Of a DNA stretch of 64,000 nt, positions 25,986 through 33,608 are shown piece after piece (position 1 is the stretch's first letter; the number at the start of each line of letters is the position of its first letter). Source of the DNA: Brevibacillus porteri (lineage in GTDB: Bacteria; Bacillota; Bacilli; Brevibacillales; Brevibacillaceae); the NCBI RefSeq assembly GCF_003013475.1, contig NZ_PXZO01000028.1, forward strand, positions 1-64,000, in the 5' to 3' direction. The notes under the pieces were generated by a model. It had not been told where the DNA came from. It saw only the letters and a program-made list of their open reading frames with translations, and did not search any database. Position numbers and translations under genes: made by a program.

Positions 25986-26531
25986 CTATATTGAAATATA
26001 CGGCGGAAGAAATAGAAAGTTTCGCGCAATCTTTTGCCAAACATCATCAGGTATAACGTCCGCTGTCACGAACACATGCAGCGTTCTACTGATTACCACC
26101 GTTTTGATTCGTACCTCCACTGTCGTTCGATCAGACAAAATGTATTCGCGGCGTCGCAGCATTTCATGCAAGACCTGATGGACCTCCGCAACCTGCTCAA
26201 CCTTCTTCCCTTTTAACGAAGCGAGATCCTTTTCCACGCGATCGACTACTTGTACCACAATGGTGGCATGGAGTGGCTGCTTCTGATCCGCAGTGAGTAC
26301 AGAAGCGCGTACGTCTTCGATGACGGTCTCTTGCTTTTTCCGATAGACCCGCTGATTTTGCTTCAGCTCCAGATTTTCCTCGTACAGTTTTTTATTTTGT
26401 AGCTCCAAGCTTTTTTTGATCAGCATCATCTGTTCCATTTCGCGTCCGTATGTAAATAAAATCACGCTTCCGCCCAACACGCACCCCATGAGCAAAAGAG
26501 CGAGGTAACGTTTCCAAAGAGTCACCTTCAT
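25986..26531 (-). CDS. ytrI: Sporulation membrane protein YtrI
   Basis: A bitopic protein (181 aa): one membrane segment at about residues 9-29, a coiled-coil stretch (about 33-75, EQMMLIKKSLELQNKKLYEE), then a beta-alpha C-terminal domain. In B. subtilis YtrH and YtrI are sigma-E proteins needed for efficient sporulation. The ATG at 26531 overlaps the ytrH stop as ATGA; the longer frame to 26561 lies inside ytrH. Confidence 0.85.
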   Translation of the reverse strand: MKVTLWKRYLALLLMGCVLGGSVILFTYGREMEQMMLIKKSLELQNKKLYEENLELKQNQRVYRKKQETVIEDVRASVLTADQKQPLHATIVVQVVDRVEKDLASLKGKKVEQVAEVHQVLHEMLRRREYILSDRTTVEVRIKTVVISRTLHVFVTADVIPDDVWQKIARNFLFLPPYISI

Positions 26532-26839
26532 GAGCGCACCTGTACCAGCCAATGCACACAAATTGTTCCGATATGGGCACCCAAAAATGCGACGACGATC
26601 ATCACAAGCTGCTTAAAGACAGGTGTCAAATTTCCCATCAATATTTTTTCGATCTGCAAAAACGAATCAAAGGTTCCGCCCAATGCCCCAACTAATCCCC
26701 ATATTTTGAGTTGGTCAGCCAATTGGGCCATGGATAACAGCGGGGGCTTTTCTGTGAGAAATGCGCCCACCCCACCTGAAAGAGCGCCGCCAACCACAAT
26801 GCCATAAGCCACGAAAAACGTCAAAATGACTTGTGCCAT
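26528..26839 (-). CDS. ytrH: Sporulation membrane protein YtrH
   Basis: A small integral membrane protein (103 aa) with about three hydrophobic segments: MAQVILTFFVAYGIVVGGAL, then IWGLVGALGGTFDSF, then VMIVVAFLGAHIGTICVHWL. The glycine-rich first helix and position before ytrI identify it. The ATG at 26839 is likely; an ATG at 26851 (MKHNMAQ) is the alternative, and neither has an ideal ribosome site (AAGG at 26852-26855). It is translationally coupled to ytrI. Confidence 0.85.
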   Translation of the reverse strand: MAQVILTFFVAYGIVVGGALSGGVGAFLTEKPPLLSMAQLADQLKIWGLVGALGGTFDSFLQIEKILMGNLTPVFKQLVMIVVAFLGAHIGTICVHWLVQVRS

Positions 26840-26939
26840 GTTGTGCTTCATCCTTTCTTCGAACAAGCTGCATATGCTTATCCCTACGCTCGTCATCCCG
26901 GTTTTATAACAGGACTTGTCAGCGTTCCAAATAAAAAAG

Positions 26940-26966
26940 CGGCATGCTCTATTTGGCAGCATGCCG
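26940..26966 (-). terminator. Intrinsic terminator
   Basis: The 9-bp stem CGGCATGCT/AGCATGCCG is followed on the minus strand by TTTTTTATTT. It separates the two small genes upstream from ytrH. Confidence 0.88.
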
Positions 26967-26972
26967 GATCGG

Positions 26973-27197
26973 TCAGCGTTGGTTCCTTCTCCATTTCTTC
27001 AGTTTCTTTTCAATGCGCGGCGAATTCATGATCATAAGATCCGTAAACAAGTTGACCATTTTCGGATTACGCAGCATCTGGTTAAACACCTCTGGATTTT
27101 GCTTGAACCATTGCTCATTGGCACGAATCCATTTCTTGAAACCCTCGTTTGATTTGTAATAGTCATTCAATTGACGAACCGGCCGATATGCGCTCAT
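26973..27197 (-). CDS. Small basic hypothetical protein (74 aa)
   Basis: Not recognised. It is a soluble, basic, Asn- and Lys-rich, helical protein with no membrane segment, ending KKLKKWRRNQR. AAGGGA overlapping the end of the previous gene provides the ribosome site for the ATG at 27197. The upstream gene stops one base before it, so the two are co-transcribed and end at the terminator at 26940. Proximity to ytrHI makes a sporulation role possible, by inference only. Confidence 0.7.
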   Translation of the reverse strand: MSAYRPVRQLNDYYKSNEGFKKWIRANEQWFKQNPEVFNQMLRNPKMVNLFTDLMIMNSPRIEKKLKKWRRNQR

Positions 27198-27198
27198 C

Positions 27199-27321
27199 TT
27201 AATCTATCCCTTCGTCAAAAAATATAACGAGGAGAAAAACGATCACGATGATCCAGATGATCACTTCGAAACCTTCCTCGTTGAAGAAACCAAATCCTCT
27301 CACGTCAGATCCCCCTTTCAT
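27199..27321 (-). CDS. Small single-helix membrane protein (40 aa)
   Basis: The ATG at 27321 follows GGAG at a good distance. The peptide starts MKGGSDVRGFGFFNEEG, continues with a strongly hydrophobic helix (about residues 19-34, VIIWIIVIVFLLVIFF) and ends DEGID. The glycine/phenylalanine-rich head and single helix recall YjcZ-type sporulation mini-proteins. The open frame extends to 27390 but without a ribosome site. It is the first gene of a two-gene unit. Confidence 0.65.
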   Translation of the reverse strand: MKGGSDVRGFGFFNEEGFEVIIWIIVIVFLLVIFFDEGID

Positions 27322-27528
27322 CCTGCCGCGCTCCTCGCACCATTCCCTACCGCCCATGGTACCTTTCCCTATAGGTATATGTCGTTCCACGCTTGTTGGA
27401 TTGGACGCTTGCCTGCCTTCATATCGATTTTGTGTGCTGGCCTATATTTTGATTGTGAAAACGGCTAGACGTTTTTCATACAACAGGATGAGCATACTAG
27501 AGAGGAATGAATCAAAGAGGAGACGAAC

Positions 27529-28776
27529 ATGACAGCCTCTACTGGATCACTGTTACGCAACAAGCCTTACTTGCTGTTACTGATAGTCGTCTTTTTCATG
27601 CACATGGCCTCTTATCTGGTCATTCCCGTCTTCCCAGTCTTTTTGCAAAAGGTACGGGTTCTTTCTCTCTCCCAAGTCGGCATCATTTTGGCAGCGGGAA
27701 GCATCACATACCAAATCGGAAGCTTGGCAGGCGGCTTGCTGTCAGATCGCTGGGGCAAACGCTCCATCCTAGCCTTTGGGGCATTCCTTCAAGGATGTGC
27801 CATGGCAGGCTATCACTTCAGCCATTCTTATGGTTTCTTCTTGTTATTCTCCGCTGTCAACGGCTTAGGTCTTGGCCTGCTCGCTCCTACCATTAAAGCC
27901 ATGATCGCGGATGAAGTGGATGAGAGCCAAAGAACCGCTGCCTTCTCGTGGAGAGGGATACTCGCTCATAGCGGGATCATTGTCGCTGGCTTGGTCATTA
28001 CGTGGATGACTGCGGGTGGGAAACAACCGTTTCTCGTAGCTGCCTTTGTGTATGGAGCACTTGCTGTCTTTTCTCGCTTCATCCTCCCCGATGATCGGTG
28101 TGTGGGAACAGATTGCAAGCAAACGCCGATCAAGGAGTATCGTCACATCTTGATCCATCGCAGCTTTCTGCTTTTTTCCGGGATCTCGCTCTTAATCTGG
28201 GCGCTTTACGCTCAATTCGCCATGATCCTGCCGCTGCGGGGAGAGCATGTCCTGCATTCCGCTACGATGATTGGCCTCATTTGGACGATCAACTCGCTCA
28301 GTGTCGTCGTCTTGCAAGGGTTTATCTCACGTTTTGTTCTACAGCGCATCAATCCGTACTTGTCTGTAACGATGGGAACGATCTTGTTGGGTGCAGGGCT
28401 TACGCTCATGGGATGGGCGAACCACTTTCTCACACTGTGCGGGGCAGCTATTCTTTTCATTTTGGGTGAGATGCTGTTTATGCCGATGCTGGACAGTCTC
28501 GTCACTCATTTCGCAAAGGAAGAATGGCTGGGAGCGTACTTTGGCTTTTCCAATTTCGTATCTGGTCTTGGAACGGCTCTTGGGACGGGATTGGGTGGAG
28601 CGATGGTTGAAAAGCTAGGAGGAGTCGGCAGCAATTATCCGTGGATTGGCTATGGAGTGCTTACGCTGTTTTTGGCGGCCATTCTTGGTCTGTTTGCCGT
28701 ATATGCAATTCCTCGCCACAAAAACAATGTGCTTGACTCACCCTCAAAAAATCGTAGAAGGGAAGGCGCCACATGA
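27529..28776 (+). CDS. MFS transporter
   Basis: A 12-helix MFS protein (415 aa) of the drug:H+ antiporter-1 style: VIPVFPVFLQKVRVLSLSQVGIILAAG, then GGLLSDRWGKRSILAFGAFLQG (loop 2-3 signature), and NGLGLGLLAPTIKAMIAD. It is less related to the three MFS genes at 8.5-13.4 kb. The ATG at 27529 follows GAGGAG. Substrate is unknown. No linked regulator is seen. Confidence 0.88.
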   Translation: MTASTGSLLRNKPYLLLLIVVFFMHMASYLVIPVFPVFLQKVRVLSLSQVGIILAAGSITYQIGSLAGGLLSDRWGKRSILAFGAFLQGCAMAGYHFSHSYGFFLLFSAVNGLGLGLLAPTIKAMIADEVDESQRTAAFSWRGILAHSGIIVAGLVITWMTAGGKQPFLVAAFVYGALAVFSRFILPDDRCVGTDCKQTPIKEYRHILIHRSFLLFSGISLLIWALYAQFAMILPLRGEHVLHSATMIGLIWTINSLSVVVLQGFISRFVLQRINPYLSVTMGTILLGAGLTLMGWANHFLTLCGAAILFILGEMLFMPMLDSLVTHFAKEEWLGAYFGFSNFVSGLGTALGTGLGGAMVEKLGGVGSNYPWIGYGVLTLFLAAILGLFAVYAIPRHKNNVLDSPSKNRRREGAT

Positions 28777-28938
28777 ACGCAGAGGAACACACAGCATCGA
28801 CCCGAAAAGCAAATGGAAGTGCTTAGGCGAGTGCCGCTCACCTCCCTATTCATCCAACTGGAGGACCATGTATCCTCCCGCATTCGCCAAAAAACAAATT
28901 CGCCTTGGCAGCCATGGCTCTAGGAAAGGAGTAGTTAC

Positions 28939-29076
28939 ATGACCAAGCAAAGCAAGGATTCCTCTGTACAGCAAAATCGACCAGATGAGCGCAATCGCCA
29001 GCCCAAAACTGTTCAAAACGATGCACCGGGCTATGGAGACAAAAAACTGGAGGGGCCAAATCGTCCGTCCACCTAA
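28939..29076 (+). CDS. Small hydrophilic hypothetical protein (45 aa)
   Basis: The ATG at 28939 follows AAAGGAG. The product is polar and disordered-looking (MTKQSKDSSVQQNRPDERNR, ending GPNRPST), with no hydrophobic segment. A bidirectional terminator follows 20 bases later. Such peptides are common in spore-formers and often unannotated; no function is proposed. The 160 bases between it and the MFS stop hold no other credible gene. Confidence 0.55.
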   Translation: MTKQSKDSSVQQNRPDERNRQPKTVQNDAPGYGDKKLEGPNRPST

Positions 29077-29096
29077 CCCTCAGGCAGGCAATCAAT

Positions 29097-29143
29097 AAAA
29101 AAAGTCATTTTGCGCCTTCATGCAAGGGCAAAATGACTTTTTT
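29097..29143. terminator. Bidirectional intrinsic terminator
   Basis: A long stem AAGTCATTTTGC/GCAAAATGACTT is flanked by A and T runs, between convergent genes. Confidence 0.92.
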
Positions 29144-29151
29144 CGTTTCAT

Positions 29152-29661
29152 TTACGCAATCGGCACGAGCATGTACGGCAAAGAAAATCCTTCCAATCTC
29201 TCCAAAAATGCTTGGCGAGACTTTTCATCAGGCGCAATCAGTTGCAGATAGCGCGTGAAATAAAACACGATGCGATCTTCTTTGCCCTCTTTTAAGCGAT
29301 AGTGGGACAGCTGCGCGATGTCCGTCAAGTTGTAGAAGTATTCATAGTGCTCCTGTGTAAAAGGCACTTGAAAGATCCGGCTGACGACTACACCATTGCT
29401 CAGATTTTCCCGCATGTTCTCTTTTGTTGCCCCGAGAAAACGAAGCAGTTCACCAGCACGCTTCGCCCCGACCTTTTCCACCAGTATGCTATCGTTGTAC
29501 TCCACTTCCAGATCGGTCAAGTTGTTAGAAACGGCTGCAAGCATTGCCATCAACACCTTGCGCACTGCCAGATTCTCCGTAGCGAATTGATTGTCAAATA
29601 CATTAAATTCAAAGGACGTAGCTTCGCCCTGACGCCGTGTATACAATTTGATCGCGTTCAA
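29152..29661 (-). CDS. Hypothetical cytosolic protein (169 aa)
   Basis: Not recognised. It is a soluble mixed alpha/beta protein with no signal or membrane segments; the only aromatic-rich patch is EHYEYFYNL near residue 105. The TTG at 29661 is preceded by GGAGG at 7 bases, whereas the GTG at 29667 directly abuts the ribosome site. It lies 47 bp downstream of the M42 aminopeptidase gene on the same strand and shares its terminator, so the two are probably one transcript. Confidence 0.75.
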   Translation of the reverse strand: MNAIKLYTRRQGEATSFEFNVFDNQFATENLAVRKVLMAMLAAVSNNLTDLEVEYNDSILVEKVGAKRAGELLRFLGATKENMRENLSNGVVVSRIFQVPFTQEHYEYFYNLTDIAQLSHYRLKEGKEDRIVFYFTRYLQLIAPDEKSRQAFLERLEGFSLPYMLVPIA

Positions 29662-29708
29662 AAGCACTCCTCCGCTTTCTCTTTCCTCGACGATATTCTC
29701 CAGACCAT

Positions 29709-30788
29709 TTATCTAGGCAAAATGGATTCCCACGTGGCACGGTCCAGCTTGCGAATGACACTGAACAAGAGACGCTTGGCTGCCTCGTAATCCTCGCGAT
29801 CAATGATCGAAGCATGGCTGTGAATGTAACGGGAAGGAATGCCAATAACGGCAGACGGTACTCCCTTGCCATGGTACTGTACGACCCCTGCATCTGTCCC
29901 GCCTTTTGCCACATAAATCTGGTACGGAATGTTCTTTTCTTCGCACGTGGAGATAAGAAGCTCACGCAATCCTACCGGCATGACGTACATCGGATCGTAG
30001 ATGCGCATCAAAAGTCCACCGCCGAGCTTGCCGCCATCGTCTTTTACACCTGGTATGTCTGTAGCTGGACTCGCATCCACAGCCAAGAACAAATCCGGAT
30101 CGATGGACGCAGCCGCAGTTTTCGCGCCGCGCTGCCCGGACAATTCTTCCTGTACAGTAGCCCCGACGTAGACGACATTCGGATGATCTGGTTTTTCGTG
30201 CAGCTCTTTTGCGAGCTCCACTGCCAAACTGCAACCATAGCGATTATCCCATGCTTTAGCCATTATGCGGCGCGGATTGGCCATGACCTGCAACGGGCAA
30301 ACCGGAACGATTTGCTGGCCAGCCCGTATTCCTACCTGTTCTGCTTCCTCACGTGAATCTACGCCGATATCAATGTACATGTTGCGTACGTCCATCGGGC
30401 GATTGCGCTGATCGTCGCTCAAGACATGCGGCGGGATCGAGCTGATTACGCCTTCGACTGGTCCATTGTCCGTAATAATTTGTACACGTTGCGCGAGCAG
30501 GACCTGCCCCCACCAGCCTCCCAACGTCTGAAAAGAAATAAATCCCTTATCAGAAATTCGGGTGACCATGAAGCCCACTTCGTCCATGTGACCCGCTACC
30601 ATAATTTTGGGACCGTTCTCGTCACCACGCATAACGCCAAAAATACTGCCCAAATTGTCGTACATGAGTTCACTCGTATAGCTGCTTATGTATTCCCGCA
30701 TAATCTCGCGTACCGGACCTTCGAAGCCAGGCGCTCCTGGTGCCTGCGTCAAACGGTTCCACAGTTCCATTTGAAATTTATTTTCCAT
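29709..30788 (-). CDS. M42-family metallo-aminopeptidase
   Basis: A cytosolic dinuclear zinc or cobalt aminopeptidase (359 aa) of the tetrahedral TET/PepA-like family, resembling B. subtilis YsdC/YtoP. Metal-site motifs are AGHMDEVGFMV (His), AKAWDNRYGC (Asp), VQEELSGQRGA (catalytic Glu pair), AVDASPATD (Asp) and SRYIHSHAS (His). The ATG at 30788 follows GGAGG at 10 bases; a TTG at 30794 is too close. Substrate specificity is not readable; it probably trims short peptides. Confidence 0.92.
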   Translation of the reverse strand: MENKFQMELWNRLTQAPGAPGFEGPVREIMREYISSYTSELMYDNLGSIFGVMRGDENGPKIMVAGHMDEVGFMVTRISDKGFISFQTLGGWWGQVLLAQRVQIITDNGPVEGVISSIPPHVLSDDQRNRPMDVRNMYIDIGVDSREEAEQVGIRAGQQIVPVCPLQVMANPRRIMAKAWDNRYGCSLAVELAKELHEKPDHPNVVYVGATVQEELSGQRGAKTAAASIDPDLFLAVDASPATDIPGVKDDGGKLGGGLLMRIYDPMYVMPVGLRELLISTCEEKNIPYQIYVAKGGTDAGVVQYHGKGVPSAVIGIPSRYIHSHASIIDREDYEAAKRLLFSVIRKLDRATWESILPR

Positions 30789-30941
30789 CGCCAAAAATCC
30801 TCCTCGACCCTAGTTTCATGCCTATTATCCTTCTCTATTATCCGCGAGAGAGAATTCAGACGCAACTATTCCCAAGCAGGAATGCAAGCGCTTGTCCCGA
30901 ATGAAGAAAAAAACACGAATCGTTTGAGGAGGAAAAAGTAG

Positions 30942-31781
30942 ATGACAATCACGTTGCGAAAGTTGGCCGAATTCAGTGAGATTGAGCAATTAGAAGCAAT
31001 GGAGGGGAAAATATGGGACCCTTCTACTGCTATTCCCCACCATATGACACTTACCATGCAAAAGTTTGGCGGTCTGTTTTTAGGGGCATTCGATGACGAG
31101 GAAATGATTGGCTTCTTGTACAGCTTCCCGGGCTTCACCAACGGAGAATCCCATCTTTGCTCGCACATGCTCGGCTTTTTGCCAGAGTATCGCAAGCAGG
31201 GGCTAGGTGTACAAATGAAATGGCTGCAAAAAGAAGAAGCAGCAGCAGCAGGCTATTCCAAAATCACATGGACGTACGATCCGCTTGAGACTGTAAACGG
31301 TGTTCTGAACATCGCTAAGCTGGGAGGTATCGTTCGAACTTATTTGCCAAACTGCTACGGCCAGCTCGATGACGACTTCAATCGTGGACTGCCGACAGAC
31401 CGTTTCCTCGTGGAATGGTTTATCGGAAGCAATCGTGTGGAATCGCGTCAGTCTGGAAAGAGCTCTGCTCCCTCTTTTCAACAGGCGCCAGACCTATTGC
31501 GCTTTGAAATCAAGGATGGTATTCCACATCCTATCGAAATCGATTTGTCACGCGATGAGCCTGCGGTACTGCTCCCTGTCCCTGCCTTCTTCCAAGATGT
31601 AAAACGAGCGGATATAAGCGTCGCTTCCTTGTGGAGAGAAATGACGCGCGAATTGTTCACGTCGTATTTTGCCAAAGGATATGTTGTCACGAATATCCTC
31701 CGTGGTCCATCCACCGTTCGTTACGTCTTAGAAAAGCAGCCATTTCCTGATATTTTAGGTGCCTCGTCCTCTCTATCTTAG
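30942..31781 (+). CDS. GNAT-family acyltransferase (COG3375 type)
   Basis: A GNAT-fold protein (279 aa). The acetyl/acyl-CoA site lies in LCSHMLGFLPEYRKQGLGVQMKWLQ (about residues 68-92), followed by ITWTYDPLETVNGVLNIAKLGG, characteristic of COG3375. The C-terminal half (about 190-279) is a family-specific extension. The ATG at 30942 follows GAGGAGG. COG3375 proteins are, as I recall, found near NSAR racemases, where a GNAT N-succinylates D-amino acids; a link to the racemase at 14.9 kb is therefore possible but unproven. Confidence 0.85.
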   Translation: MTITLRKLAEFSEIEQLEAMEGKIWDPSTAIPHHMTLTMQKFGGLFLGAFDDEEMIGFLYSFPGFTNGESHLCSHMLGFLPEYRKQGLGVQMKWLQKEEAAAAGYSKITWTYDPLETVNGVLNIAKLGGIVRTYLPNCYGQLDDDFNRGLPTDRFLVEWFIGSNRVESRQSGKSSAPSFQQAPDLLRFEIKDGIPHPIEIDLSRDEPAVLLPVPAFFQDVKRADISVASLWREMTRELFTSYFAKGYVVTNILRGPSTVRYVLEKQPFPDILGASSSLS

Positions 31782-31859
31782 CTAGAATTGCGCGTCGGGT
31801 GATCAGGTTGTGGTAAAATGGTGGTTGCCCAACCCTATACAACAAAGGACGAGAATGAA

Positions 31860-33161
31860 ATGAATCGATCGCAATACAATTATGACGTTATCATCATAGG
31901 CGGCGGCCCCTCTGGGCTGATGTCTGCAATTGCTGCTTCTGGCCAAGGAGCAAGAGTTTGTCTCGTGGAAAAAGGCTCGAAGCTCGGACGCAAGCTCATC
32001 ATATCGGGTGGCGGACGCTGTAACGTAACCAATGCCAAGGAACAAGATGAATTAATCAAACAAATGCCAGGAAATGGACGCTTCATGTACAGTGCTCTCA
32101 CCCAATTCGGCAACCGAGAGATTATCCAGTTTTTTGAGGAGATGGGTGTCGCGTTAAAAGAAGAGGATCGGGGCCGTATGTTTCCTGTCACAGATAAAGC
32201 AGTGACAGTCGCTCAAGCATTGATTGATTTATTGAAGCGCCAAGGTGCCACCATTCATTTAAATGCCGCTGTAAAAGAAGTTCTCTATTCGGAAGGGAGA
32301 GTCGGTGGCATCATGCTCCAGTCCGGTGAGAAAATCACCGCGCCTTGTGTGATTATTGCTGTCGGAGGCTGTTCTGTACCACAGACAGGGTCTACAGGCG
32401 ATGGCTATACATGGGCGAAAGCAGCCGGGCACACAATCACAGAGCTGTATCCTACTGAAGTACCGCTTATAGCCAATGACTCTTTTATTCGCGACAAATC
32501 AATTCAGGGTCTATCGCTGCGTGACATCACGATGACCTTGTATGCGCCCAATGGGAAAAAGATCAACACCCAAGAAGGCGATATGATCTTCACTCATTTC
32601 GGAATATCAGGCCCCGCCTCCCTGCGCATGGGACACTATGTCTCTGTGTCGCAACGAAAATACAGTGCGGTTCCTCTATCTCTGACAATCGATCTCATAC
32701 CTGACAGAACAGCCGAGGAAATCATGGCGGAAAGTTGGCAGTTGATTGAGGAGCAGCCAAAAAAGGCAATAAAAAATGCAATCAAAGGCTTCCTCCCCGA
32801 ACGGATTATCCCACTCTTGCTTGCGATGGCAGGAATTTCGGAAGAAACGACTTACAGCCATATGAAAAAACAAGAGTGGAGCAAGTTCACGAGCTTGATC
32901 AAAGCTTTTCCACTCACCATTACGGGGACGCTCTCTCTTGAGGAAGCGTTCATTACAGGTGGTGGTGTAAGCGTAAAAGAGATCGATCCACGCTCAATGA
33001 GGTCCAAGCTCATGGATGGGTTGTATTTTGCTGGCGAGGTTATGGACGTCCACGCCCATACCGGTGGTTACAACATCACCATCGCCTTTTCGTCCGGCCA
33101 TTCTGCGGGTACGCATAGTGCGCAGGAAGCATTTGAATTTTTTTACGAGAATGACGTTTAG
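31860..33161 (+). CDS. FAD-dependent oxidoreductase of the HI0933/YtfP (BaiN-like) family
   Basis: A soluble flavoprotein (433 aa). FAD binding is seen in DVIIIGGGPSGLMSAIAASGQG (about residues 9-30) and CLVEKGSKLGRKLIISGGGRCNVTN, the signature of the HI0933 family. VIIAVGGCSVPQTGSTGDGY and the C-terminal LYFAGEVMDVHAHTGGYNI complete the fold. The ATG at 31860 is preferred (AGGA at 10 bases); the upstream ATG at 31818 adds 14 residues before the strand. B. subtilis YtfP is the likely counterpart; its physiological substrate is unknown. Confidence 0.88.
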   Translation: MNRSQYNYDVIIIGGGPSGLMSAIAASGQGARVCLVEKGSKLGRKLIISGGGRCNVTNAKEQDELIKQMPGNGRFMYSALTQFGNREIIQFFEEMGVALKEEDRGRMFPVTDKAVTVAQALIDLLKRQGATIHLNAAVKEVLYSEGRVGGIMLQSGEKITAPCVIIAVGGCSVPQTGSTGDGYTWAKAAGHTITELYPTEVPLIANDSFIRDKSIQGLSLRDITMTLYAPNGKKINTQEGDMIFTHFGISGPASLRMGHYVSVSQRKYSAVPLSLTIDLIPDRTAEEIMAESWQLIEEQPKKAIKNAIKGFLPERIIPLLLAMAGISEETTYSHMKKQEWSKFTSLIKAFPLTITGTLSLEEAFITGGGVSVKEIDPRSMRSKLMDGLYFAGEVMDVHAHTGGYNITIAFSSGHSAGTHSAQEAFEFFYENDV

Positions 33162-33193
33162 ATGAAGTGGGATTGGGGAAACTATGAATCAGG

Positions 33194-33251
33194 TTCTCTT
33201 TTCATGAAAAGAGAAATCAGCACATTACTCCCCCCTAGTTGTAATGTGCTG
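33194..33251. repeat. Perfect 22-nt palindrome next to an 11-bp hairpin
   Basis: 33194-33215 is a perfect palindrome (arms TTCTCTTTTCA / TGAAAAGAGAA). Two bases later CAGCACATTAC (33218-33228) pairs with GTAATGTGCTG (33241-33251). Neither is followed by a good T run. They lie just after the flavoprotein gene and before two true terminators. Confidence 0.7.
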
Positions 33252-33288
33252 GTTTAACAGACCTTACTCCCTTTATCTTCCTAGATGG

Positions 33289-33320
33289 GCATCGCCTGCG
33301 TGAGCGATGCTTCTTTTTTT
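33289..33320 (+). terminator. Intrinsic terminator of the flavoprotein gene
   Basis: The stem GCATCGC/GCGATGC with an 8-base loop is followed by TTCTTTTTTT. Confidence 0.88.
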
Positions 33321-33330
33321 TGCCCAACAA

Positions 33331-33382
33331 AAAGCACCTGCTACAAAAGAAGGCTAGGCCATCTTTTCATAGCAGGTGCTTT
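33331..33382 (-). terminator. Intrinsic terminator of the ezrA-like operon
   Basis: The 13-bp stem AAAGCACCTGCTA (33331-33343) / TAGCAGGTGCTTT (33370-33382) has a 26-base loop and is followed on the minus strand by TTTTG. Confidence 0.75.
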
Positions 33383-33398
33383 ATTCGTCATTATTGGT

Positions 33399-33608
33399 TT
33401 ATCCGACAAGGCGAAACAAATACGCAAACCCAGCGAAAAAAAAGGCTAGGCCCAACAGAAAAAACGTGTTGGCACGCTGCTTAATGCGCCTTTCGTCTCC
33501 TTGAAAATGAGCGTTCATCCGCGATTGCCAGCGTTTTGTCCTCGGCTGTACCATGACGAGAATGCCAGCTGCCAGTAAGAAGAGAGGAAAGATCATCATC
33601 GGACTCAT
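33399..33608 (-). CDS. Small two-helix membrane protein (69 aa)
   Basis: Two hydrophobic helices (about residues 3-20 and 48-67) flank a basic, Gln/Arg-rich cytoplasmic loop (RTKRWQSRMNAHFQGDERRIKQRA). The ATG at 33608 overlaps the stop of the upstream ezrA-like gene as ATGA; an ATG at 33599 with AGGG at nine bases is an alternative start. The coupling suggests that the two proteins work together at the membrane. The family is not recognised. Confidence 0.75.
   Translation of the reverse strand: MSPMMIFPLFLLAAGILVMVQPRTKRWQSRMNAHFQGDERRIKQRANTFFLLGLAFFFAGFAYLFRLVG

Noticed and set aside
28773-28942. Two mini-frames (17 and 24 codons) between the MFS gene and the 45-aa gene, linked by ATGA overlaps
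   Set aside because: The first has no ribosome site and the second has GGAGG only three bases from its ATG; neither has a recognisable sequence.
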